In this document: positions 1 through 5,334 of the stretch, in pieces
Numbering within the stretch: the first letter of the stretch is position 1
Layout: each line of letters opens with the position of its first letter
Source: Planctomycetota bacterium
Lineage (GTDB): Bacteria > Planctomycetota > J058 > JARGOJ01
Length of the DNA stretch: 5,334 nt
NCBI GenBank assembly: GCA_029210225.1
Contig: JARGOJ010000671.1
Location: forward strand, 1-5,334
Reading direction: 5' to 3'
Position numbers and translations under genes: made by a program
Notes under the pieces: generated by a model
Seen by the model: only the letters and a program-made list of their open reading frames with translations
Databases searched by the model: none
What the model was told of the DNA's origin: nothing

Positions 1-686
1 ATCTGTTCTGGAGGCATGTAAACAAGGGTGCCCCCCCTTTTTTCTTCAGGAATGCGGGATAAGCTAATAGAGAGGCTCTTTCCCATGGAACGCTCTTGCT
101 CTTTGTATATGGAGAGTCCCCAGTCACTCAGTTTTATCCAGCTGGTCTCGCGAAGACCAAGCAAGACATCATCCATTTCATCGTGATCTAACTGGCCCTC
201 GTCATTGACGCCGCCGACAATGGCATCGATGGCTTCTTGCTCAATGAGGAAGTTCTCTGGCTTAATATCTTGGTGAATGAGCCCAGCATTATGTGCGGCG
301 CGAAGGCCACGAAGCATTTGCTCGAAGATCAAGGACGCGCTGAGCGGAGAAAAAACAAAGTCTTGCTCGACGAAGAGCGGCAGGTCGAGGAAGTCGCGAG
401 CGTTGAGGCCTTCCACGTATTCTGAAACAATGGCAGGGCTTTCGTCGCCTCCGTAGCTGAGAATCTCATAGATCTTGAGGCAATTGGGGTGGTCAACCTT
501 TTTGCCAGTGACGGCTTCTTCAATGAGTGATTTTATCTTCAATTCATGATTGGGATTGAGAAGCAACTTGATGGCGACCTGAGTTCCAGAGCTTTGGTGA
601 ATGGCCTTATAGACAACTCCCATTCCTCCTCGGCCTAGCTCCGATTGCAGTCTATAGTCGCCAATTTGTTCAAGTGCCTGATTCAT
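1..686 (-). CDS. Hanks-type Ser/Thr protein kinase, N-terminal 228 residues (C-terminus beyond window)
   Basis: Probably a cytoplasmic Ser/Thr kinase that transfers phosphate from ATP to protein substrates. Visible in the translation: glycine loop GRGGMGVVYKA at residues 18-28, ATP-anchoring lysine in VAIK (K40), probable alpha-C glutamate E57, catalytic loop HQDIKPEN at 138-145, metal-binding DWG at 188-190, and GTLVYMPPEQ at 219-228, where the window ends. The start is ATG at 684-686, preceded by an AGAGG ribosome site. Family knowledge says kinase lobes need about 260-280 residues, so roughly the last third of the domain and anything after it are missing here. Odd points: HQD replaces HRD, DWG replaces DFG, PPE replaces APE, and about 35 residues, many acidic (about 148-182), separate the catalytic loop from DWG. 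K40, D140, N145 and D188 are all kept, so activity is plausible. It lies downstream of the LRR gene on the same strand. The kinase call is firm; the substrate is unknown. Confidence 0.93.
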   Translation of the reverse strand, partial: MNQALEQIGDYRLQSELGRGGMGVVYKAIHQSSGTQVAIKLLLNPNHELKIKSLIEEAVTGKKVDHPNCLKIYEILSYGGDESPAIVSEYVEGLNARDFLDLPLFVEQDFVFSPLSASLIFEQMLRGLRAAHNAGLIHQDIKPENFLIEQEAIDAIVGGVNDEGQLDHDEMDDVLLGLRETSWIKLSDWGLSIYKEQERSMGKSLSISLSRIPEEKRGGTLVYMPPEQ

Positions 687-689
687 TAT

Positions 690-818
690 TTAGGAACCTC
701 TATGAATGGAAAGTAAGAGCGCCCTTTCGAGGTCACTGTCGGGCAGTTCTTTATGCTTAATGTTTTCAATGGGAGTTTTCAATCCAGCATCAATAAACCT
801 TGGGTATTCTGATAGTTC
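690..818 (-). pseudogene. 42-codon open stretch between LRR gene and kinase gene; possible decayed LRR module
   Basis: The stretch between a TAA at 819-821 and a TAA at 690-692 is open for 42 codons but has no in-frame ATG; TTG or ATT codons near its middle could start translation. Its peptide contains FIDAGLK, TPIENI and SDLERALL. These resemble the LRR protein's own pieces DAGLDHLK, CPIETL and SDLAPLSRL, in the same order. It sits one frame off from the LRR gene. The LRR frame itself, read past its TGA, continues with PLQSLD, another repeat-like piece, before a second stop. I infer that the LRR gene was once longer and lost this tail by a stop codon and a frameshift. Alternatives are a small leader peptide coupled to the kinase (its stop is 3 bases before the kinase ATG) or chance. 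Nothing else is recognisable in the 687-858 gap; I see no clear terminator hairpin or strong promoter. Confidence 0.3.
697..701 (-). promoter_or_regulatory. Ribosome binding site of the kinase gene
   Basis: AGAGG on the minus strand lies 10 bases before the ATG at 684-686. The spacing is slightly long but acceptable. It supports this ATG, because the kinase glycine loop begins only 18 residues later, as is usual for bacterial kinases of this type. Confidence 0.5.
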
Positions 819-858
819 TTATAAGACCAGTGTAGCAAGTATCGAGGGATTGAAGAGG

Positions 859-2364
859 TCATGAGAGAAGGCGTCTCGCAGTTTCGGGGAAGTTACAGTT
901 TAGCTCCTTGAGGGACGTTTCTTGGAGACATTGGAGGCCGGCCTCTGTGAGGCTGTCGCAGCCCTTAATATTTAATGATTCTAGAGGGAGGGAGCTGAGC
1001 TGTTCGAGAGTCTTGTCGTCAATTCGAGTGTCACTGAGGTCTAACTCTTTGAGCGGGAGGTCCTTCAGTTGGGAGAAGGCCTCTGGCGCAATGCGCTCAC
1101 ACTGCCCTAAATCCAGAGATTGAAGGGTTGCCGCGCTTCGAAGCATGGACAATGTTTCTCCATCAGCGTTGGTGCTCGATACATTGAGTTTTCTAAGACT
1201 TCGCATTTGTCCGAGGTAGTGGAATCCCTCGGTTCCAAGTTGTCTGTTAGATTGTAAAGACAGCTCTTCGATGGGGAGATTCGTTAGAAATTTCAGGTTG
1301 CCGTTTTGAAGTGAAAAGCAGTTTCTCAGATTGAGAATTTTTAGGGGAGCACCTTTTAGGAAGCGGAAGCCCTTCCCGTTCATGTTGCGATTGTGGGAGA
1401 GGTCGAGATGCTCTATGGGTGAGCTGTCCAGCCATTGTAGGCCCTCTCCAATGAAGCTATGACATTGGGAGAGGGTCAACTTCCTGAGTTGAAAGCCTCG
1501 GAGCGCCTTCATGCCTTGAAGGTCCATATGAGGATTAAATGAAAGATTGAGGGTTTCAAGGGGTAAGGGCCTCAGGAGGCTTATGTGCTTACTTTGAATG
1601 GCTGTTTTATCGAGGCTGAGGGTTGTCAGGGGGAGCTCTTTGAGGAAAGAGAAGCCGGAGCCGGTGATGAAATTGCAAAAGCGCAAGCGCAGTATTTTTA
1701 AAGGCAGGTCCTGAAGGTGCTTGAGCGCCTTGTCTGAAATGGTGTTGTCGCTCAAATCCAGAGTTCTTAGCGGGAGCCTGGAAAGGGGCGCCAAATCGGA
1801 GTTTGAGAGCTTGGGAATGCTTCTTAGATAGAGCGTCTCAATGGGGCAGGACTTTAGATGATCGAGGCCTGCGTCAGAGATGGAGCAGTGGCAAAGATTC
1901 AGCGTTTTCAGAGACGAGAGACCTTGTAATGATTCTAGGTAATTGTCTCCGAGTTCATAGCAGCTACGAAGGCTGAGTTCTTGCAGCGGTAGGTCCTTTA
2001 AGAGCGTGATGGATTCTGGGCTCAAACACTCCAGCGCTTCGAGCTTGAGCGTGTGAATCGGCTTGTTTTTGAGGACCCCCAATCCGAGACCAGTGATGCC
2101 CGGAATGTAGTAAAGGCAGAGCTTTTGGATGGGGAGGTTTTCGAGTTCGAGAATGTCCTGGTCACTGCGAACGCTTGCTCGGACGGCGCGACCTTTGAAA
2201 TAGGCGTTTGCAGCTGGGTCTTTGTGATAGGCGGCGCGCTCAACAGCAGATTCGGGGCAGAGGCCGAGGCGGACCAGCTCGCGGTAGAGTTGGGACCTTA
2301 GGAGAATGTCTTCAGGGGTTGCGGCGACTGCGCGCTGGAGATTAGCCAGGCGCTCCCGACTCAT
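859..2364 (-). CDS. Leucine-rich-repeat protein, 501 residues, about 18 repeats
   Basis: LRR domains form curved solenoids that bind proteins; no enzyme domain is visible, so a scaffold or sensor role is the most that can be inferred. Residues 1 to about 60 are a charged, probably helical N-terminal region without signal peptide or membrane segment, suggesting a cytoplasmic protein. From residue 77 onward units of 23-25 residues begin near 77, 101, 125, 149, 173, 197, 220, 244, 267, 291, 315, 339, 363, 387, 412, 436, 459 and 483. The consensus is roughly xPLxxLxLxxCxxLxxxGLxxLxxL, as in LPLKELDLSDT and CPIETLYLRSI. The pattern recalls cysteine-containing or ribonuclease-inhibitor-like LRRs. 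The N-terminal part (ATPEDILLRSQLYRELVRLG) vaguely recalls the short repeat-companion domain preceding LRRs in Gemmata and myxobacteria, but this is weak. The ATG at 2362-2364 overlaps the stop of the xdhC-like gene, implying translational coupling. The kinase gene follows after 172 bases. The LRR call is sure; the partner is unknown. Confidence 0.92.
   Translation of the reverse strand: MSRERLANLQRAVAATPEDILLRSQLYRELVRLGLCPESAVERAAYHKDPAANAYFKGRAVRASVRSDQDILELENLPIQKLCLYYIPGITGLGLGVLKNKPIHTLKLEALECLSPESITLLKDLPLQELSLRSCYELGDNYLESLQGLSSLKTLNLCHCSISDAGLDHLKSCPIETLYLRSIPKLSNSDLAPLSRLPLRTLDLSDNTISDKALKHLQDLPLKILRLRFCNFITGSGFSFLKELPLTTLSLDKTAIQSKHISLLRPLPLETLNLSFNPHMDLQGMKALRGFQLRKLTLSQCHSFIGEGLQWLDSSPIEHLDLSHNRNMNGKGFRFLKGAPLKILNLRNCFSLQNGNLKFLTNLPIEELSLQSNRQLGTEGFHYLGQMRSLRKLNVSSTNADGETLSMLRSAATLQSLDLGQCERIAPEAFSQLKDLPLKELDLSDTRIDDKTLEQLSSLPLESLNIKGCDSLTEAGLQCLQETSLKELNCNFPETARRLLS
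2361..2364 (-). promoter_or_regulatory. ATGA stop/start overlap between xdhC-like and LRR genes
   Basis: The minus-strand bases ATGA contain the LRR start codon (2362-2364) and the xdhC-like stop codon TGA (2361-2363). No good Shine-Dalgarno sequence precedes this ATG; the upstream bases are GGCGGCCAAAGC. Ribosomes finishing the xdhC-like gene probably re-initiate here, so the two proteins would be made from one message. Confidence 0.75.
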
Positions 2365-3227
2365 GCTTTGGCCGCCGCTTGTTTGATAGCGCTCTGTAGA
2401 GACGCGGGGATCGTTCGGGCTTGACCATCCAGGCTGCGGTGGATGTCCGCGCCAATTCTGCGGAAGGCGACCAGCTCCGAGGCAATCGAGAGGGCGATCT
2501 CTTCCACAGTGACCGCGCCAATATCCAGACCAACCGGGGCTCTGACCTTCTTTAAGCGCTCCGGTGCAAAACCATCATCGAGGAGTCGTTGGAAGAGCTT
2601 GGAGATTTTGACCTTGCTGCCGATGAGCCCGATGTATCGGACTTCGTGGGTGAGGGCCCAGCGCAGGCAGGCTTCGTCATAGCGATGGCCGCGGGTGACG
2701 ATGACTATCGAGTCGTTGGCTTTGGGGTCGAGCTTAGGGAGCCCGGCTTCGAATTCTTCGACGATGATGTCTGCTTTGGGGAAGCGCGTCACGTTGGCGA
2801 ACATCTCTCGGTCGTCGAAGACGACGGATTGGAAGTCGAGGTTCTGGGCGAAATCGTAGAGGGCTTTGCCGACGTGACCGGCGCCACAGATAAAGAGTTT
2901 TTCGGTCAAGAGAGGCTCCAGAAAGACAGTGACGAGGCCACCGCAAATGAGTCCGTGATTGGGGTCGTCTTCACGATCGGTGAGGTCAAGCTCAAGATTT
3001 TTCGGTCGGCCGCGACGTAAAACTTCGCTGGCTTCGGCCCAGACCTGCCCATCGACACAACCCCCACCAACGGTTCCTACAGCGCGGTCTTCGCCTTCGA
3101 TGATCAGCATTTTCGAACCGAGGGTCGCCGGGGACGATCCGCGAATAGAGGTGACCGTCGCGACGACAGCCCGGCCTCCTTTTTGTTCAAGGCGAGCGAT
3201 AGCTCGGTAGACCTCAGCGTTTCTCAA
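2361..3227 (-). CDS. XdhC/CoxI-family molybdenum-cofactor maturation protein, 288 residues
   Basis: In known cases XdhC binds molybdenum cofactor, helps its sulfuration and inserts it into xanthine-dehydrogenase-type enzymes in the cytoplasm. Counting from the proposed TTG start, the N-terminal XdhC domain shows ATVTSIRGSSP (about 23-33), GSKMLI, GGGCVDG (54-60, Cys57) and ICGG (94-97, Cys95). The C-terminal Rossmann domain shows the nucleotide-binding loop GAGHVG (115-120), DDRE (138-141), RGHRYDE (179-185), GLIGSKVK (200-207) and APVGLDIGAVTVEEIAL (230-246). All are hallmarks of the family, and the length is typical. The frame stays open upstream to an ATG at 3611, but that would add 128 unrelated residues antisense to the AOR gene. 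TTG at 3225-3227, with GGA six bases upstream, puts the start just where family members begin. It is divergent from the AOR gene and overlaps the LRR gene by four bases. The family is firm, the start is moderate, and the client enzyme is unproven. Confidence 0.9.
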   Translation of the reverse strand: MRNAEVYRAIARLEQKGGRAVVATVTSIRGSSPATLGSKMLIIEGEDRAVGTVGGGCVDGQVWAEASEVLRRGRPKNLELDLTDREDDPNHGLICGGLVTVFLEPLLTEKLFICGAGHVGKALYDFAQNLDFQSVVFDDREMFANVTRFPKADIIVEEFEAGLPKLDPKANDSIVIVTRGHRYDEACLRWALTHEVRYIGLIGSKVKISKLFQRLLDDGFAPERLKKVRAPVGLDIGAVTVEEIALSIASELVAFRRIGADIHRSLDGQARTIPASLQSAIKQAAAKA

Positions 3228-3395
3228 GGGATTTCCGTTTCTAAGAGAGACAGAGCAAAACGTTTCAAACTCAGATCTCGTATCATAGGGGAGCTTCGAG
3301 AGTGAGAGTTTCAAAAAGCACGGGAAAAGTGTAATAGAGACGTCAGAAAAAGCTTGCTGTTTCCTTTGAGCTTCTTTGGTGTTTGGGAGAGTTGA
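3228..3395. promoter_or_regulatory. Divergent intergenic region with candidate promoters for xdhC-like and AOR genes
   Basis: These 168 bases separate the two divergent genes and must hold the AOR promoter and probably that of the xdhC-like/LRR unit. Candidate -10 boxes are TGTAAT at 3330-3335 (plus), 60 bases before the AOR ATG, and TATGAT at 3282-3287 (minus), 54 bases before the proposed TTG. Neither has a convincing -35 box at 16-18 bases, so they may depend on an activator or on another sigma factor, or be chance. The octamer GTTTCAAA occurs twice, at 3262-3269 and 3308-3315, and could be a regulator site. No terminator or riboswitch fold is evident. Confidence 0.35.
3385..3391 (+). promoter_or_regulatory. 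Ribosome binding site of the AOR gene
   Basis: GGGAGAG lies 4 bases before the ATG at 3396-3398 (6 bases if the core is taken as GGGAG). It is the strongest Shine-Dalgarno sequence in the window and fixes this start. Confidence 0.7.
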
Positions 3396-5334
3396 ATGGG
3401 TATTCGTGACAAAGTTGATGAGTTGATTGCGCGCCTGGCGACGGAGAAGCAATTCCCAACCCAGGGCGAGGTGCTCTTTGTAGACCTTGAAAAGAAGACT
3501 GTGAAGAACGCGTTCATTCCTAAGGAGGTCGTGACGACTTTGCTTGGGGGACGAGGCGTGAACATGTTCTTGCTCTACAACCTTATTGATACCAGTCTCT
3601 TCCCGCGTCATCCTGAGATCCCGATGATTTTCGGCACAGGGCTGCTGACCTCTTATGTGCCCTCTGCGGCCCGAGGCAATGTGTCGTCGTGGTCTCCTGA
3701 GAGCAAGATCCTCATGGATGCAAACGCTGGGGACTTCTTTCCTTCATTTATGAAGTTCAACGAGATCGATCACATTGTGATTTATGGCAAGGCTGCCGAT
3801 TGGACCTTGCTCAAGATCAAAGATAAGAAGGTGACCTTTGAGTCCGCCGAGTCGATTGTTGGAATGGATAACATCGACCTTCGGGAGAAGATCGCGGCGG
3901 ATTATGGTGTTGAAGGCGGCGACTATGCTCTGGCGGCGATTACCACAGCGGGAGAGAACGAAGTGCTCTGCTCGGGTATTATGGCCGGTCCCAAAGCGAT
4001 TTATGCTCGCGGCGGACCAGGAGCGAAGATGGGGAGCCTCGGTTTGAAGGCTGTCTTGATTGAGGGGCGGACATATCAGCGGGAGACCTTTAAGCCTCAT
4101 AAGGCTGTGAATCGGGACATCGCGAAGAAGCTGTTGCGGACTTCGGTCGTGAAGAACGCTTTGAAGACTCGGGGGACGCCTTTCCTCTACAAGCCATCGC
4201 GTTTGCTGTCGGCCATGGGAACGAAGAACAATCAAATCACGACTTGGACGGATGAGCTCGACGCCGAGAACATCGATCCATACCGTTCGGGAATGGCGGG
4301 GTGCTTGGCCTGTCCGGTCAATTGTCGCCCCTTGAATGACATGAGCGAGGACGAAGAGTTTGGCAAGGACAAATATGGGGTCGGGGACGGTCCGGAATAT
4401 GTGACCTTGGGTAAGTTTGGTCCGAACGTCGGTCTGAAAGACGTCCGTCAGGTGCTCCGTCTTAACAATATATGTAATGACCTGGGTTTGGATACGTCGT
4501 CGACGGGGTCGGCGGTCGGTTGGGTCATGGAGCTTTATGAGAAGGGTCTTGTTGGCAAAGAGCAGACTGAGCTTGACCTCACCTGGGGTAACTACGAGGC
4601 TATTGAAAAGCTCTTGTTCATGATCGCCAAGCGGGAAGAGATCGGCGACGCTGTTGCAGATTCCACTCAAGCGGTGGCCAAGGGTCACTTCCCGGAAGAA
4701 GCCTTGAAATACCTCATGGCGGTGAAGGGCTTGTGTCAGAGTGATCCTCACGACGCACGAATCTTGAAGGCGTTCGCCCTTGGTTTGGCTGTGGCCACTC
4801 GGGGCATGGATCACTTGAGGAATCGGGTGACTTTGGAGATCAACGCCCGTATCAATGATGACGCTGACTTTAAGCGCGACCTGTATGGCGGCGAAGTGGC
4901 GGCCCAGCCCAATAGCTATGTTGGTAAGGAGATCGCGGTGCGCCGTTGTGAGAATACATACGCTGTTGGCGACTCGGTGGGTATGTGTCGATTCACGACG
5001 AAGCTCTTTAACTCGCCATCTTTGCCCGGTTTAGAAGATTTCTCAAAGCAGATCGCCAATGTGACCTCTCTTGAGCTGAGCCCTGAGCAGTTGGATTTGG
5101 TGGGGCAGAACATAATGGGGGTCGAGCGTTTGATTAACGCCCGTTTGGGTTTGAAGCGCAAGGACGACACATTGCCAGCGCGGTGGTTTGACGAGCCGAT
5201 CACGACGGGGCCATTTAAGGGCGAGAAAATTGACCGGGACGAGTTCCAGGGGATGTTGACGCGCTTTTATGAGATCTCAGATCTTGATGAGCAGGGGCAT
5301 CCGAACACGGCCTTCAAGGCGTCTTTAGAGAAGG
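3396..5334 (+). CDS. Aldehyde:ferredoxin oxidoreductase (AOR) family tungsten/molybdenum enzyme, 646 residues visible, C-terminus cut
   Basis: AOR-family enzymes oxidise aldehydes, or act as the catalytic subunit of related reductases, with a tungsten (or molybdenum) bispterin cofactor and one [4Fe-4S] cluster, passing electrons to ferredoxin. Visible in order: GGRG at 51-54, SAARG at 90-94, AGEN at 185-188, RGGPGAKMGSLGLK at 205-218, the cluster motif CLACPVNC with C303, C306 and C310, GPEY at 332-335, pterin-type NDLGLD at 361-366, RGMDH at 469-473, and DSVGMC at 526-531. C531 matches the fourth cluster cysteine of Pyrococcus AOR (DxxGLC). There is no signal peptide or Tat motif, so it is cytoplasmic. 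The last visible residues, around YEISDLDEQGHPNTAF, look like the usual AOR C-terminal tail, so probably only a short piece is missing. An N-terminal stretch of about 25 residues precedes the usual start of the fold. The substrate cannot be told: AOR, BamB-like and YdhV-like members share these motifs. It is divergent from the xdhC-like gene. Confidence 0.94.
   Translation, partial: MGIRDKVDELIARLATEKQFPTQGEVLFVDLEKKTVKNAFIPKEVVTTLLGGRGVNMFLLYNLIDTSLFPRHPEIPMIFGTGLLTSYVPSAARGNVSSWSPESKILMDANAGDFFPSFMKFNEIDHIVIYGKAADWTLLKIKDKKVTFESAESIVGMDNIDLREKIAADYGVEGGDYALAAITTAGENEVLCSGIMAGPKAIYARGGPGAKMGSLGLKAVLIEGRTYQRETFKPHKAVNRDIAKKLLRTSVVKNALKTRGTPFLYKPSRLLSAMGTKNNQITTWTDELDAENIDPYRSGMAGCLACPVNCRPLNDMSEDEEFGKDKYGVGDGPEYVTLGKFGPNVGLKDVRQVLRLNNICNDLGLDTSSTGSAVGWVMELYEKGLVGKEQTELDLTWGNYEAIEKLLFMIAKREEIGDAVADSTQAVAKGHFPEEALKYLMAVKGLCQSDPHDARILKAFALGLAVATRGMDHLRNRVTLEINARINDDADFKRDLYGGEVAAQPNSYVGKEIAVRRCENTYAVGDSVGMCRFTTKLFNSPSLPGLEDFSKQIANVTSLELSPEQLDLVGQNIMGVERLINARLGLKRKDDTLPARWFDEPITTGPFKGEKIDRDEFQGMLTRFYEISDLDEQGHPNTAFKASLEK

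Noticed and set aside
237..425. Plus-strand frame of 62 codons inside the kinase
   Set aside because: It is antisense to the kinase catalytic region, has no supporting ribosome site and shows no recognisable domain.
740..860. Terminator or strong promoter between LRR and kinase genes
   Set aside because: No stable hairpin followed by T residues is visible, and the TTGAAA-like and TTATAA-like words are not at promoter spacing.
2053..2301. Plus-strand frame of 82 codons inside the LRR gene
   Set aside because: It is antisense to the start of the LRR protein, and its sequence mirrors the LRR codons. No independent evidence supports it.
2589..3020. Plus-strand open frame of 143 codons
   Set aside because: It is antisense to the well-conserved XdhC Rossmann domain. 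The acidic, low-complexity translation is a shadow of that gene.
4461..4488. Cys360 of the AOR protein as the fourth cluster ligand
   Set aside because: It precedes NDLGLD and at first seemed a ligand, but Pyrococcus AOR uses the cysteine of the later DxxGLC motif, which matches C531 here.
3744..4814. Minus-strand open frame of 356 codons
   Set aside because: It lies wholly antisense to the AOR gene, whose motifs are all in the plus frame. The antisense protein shows no recognisable domain, and its openness follows from the codon bias of the AOR gene.
4916..5203. Minus-strand frame of 95 codons near the right edge
   Set aside because: It is antisense to the AOR C-terminal region, which holds the conserved DSVGMC motif.

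Overview
The window is ordinary-looking bacterial chromosome of moderate G+C. It holds four protein genes, two of them cut by the window edges, and no RNA genes, insertion sequences or CRISPR arrays that I can see. A Hanks-type Ser/Thr kinase, a long leucine-rich-repeat (LRR) protein and a tungsten/molybdenum-type oxidoreductase together suggest a signalling-rich Gram-negative lineage, such as the former deltaproteobacteria (Myxococcota/Bdellovibrionota-like) or a planctomycete-like group. That placement is an inference with low confidence.

Layout. Positions 1-686 (minus strand) are the N-terminal 228 residues of a Ser/Thr protein kinase whose C-terminus lies beyond the left edge. Positions 687-858 are a short gap with a 42-codon open stretch that ends 3 bases before the kinase start and looks like a decayed LRR module. 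Positions 859-2364 (minus) encode a 501-residue protein built almost entirely of about 18 LRR units of 23-25 residues. Its ATG overlaps the stop codon of the upstream gene (ATGA). That upstream gene, about 2361-3227 (minus), is an XdhC/CoxI-family molybdenum-cofactor maturation protein, most likely starting at a TTG codon. Positions 3228-3395 are a divergent intergenic region. Positions 3396-5334 (plus) are a nearly complete aldehyde:ferredoxin oxidoreductase (AOR) family gene that runs off the right edge.

How the genes may work together. The AOR-like enzyme should carry a tungsto- or molybdo-bispterin cofactor and one [4Fe-4S] cluster. The divergent XdhC-family protein is of a type that normally hands sulfurated molybdenum cofactor to xanthine-dehydrogenase-type enzymes, so it may serve this enzyme or an unseen partner. 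The XdhC, LRR and kinase genes read in one direction in the order xdhC-like, LRR, kinase and could form one transcription unit. That would link a metal-cofactor maturation factor to an LRR scaffold and a protein kinase. The linkage is a hypothesis drawn only from gene order and the four-base overlap.
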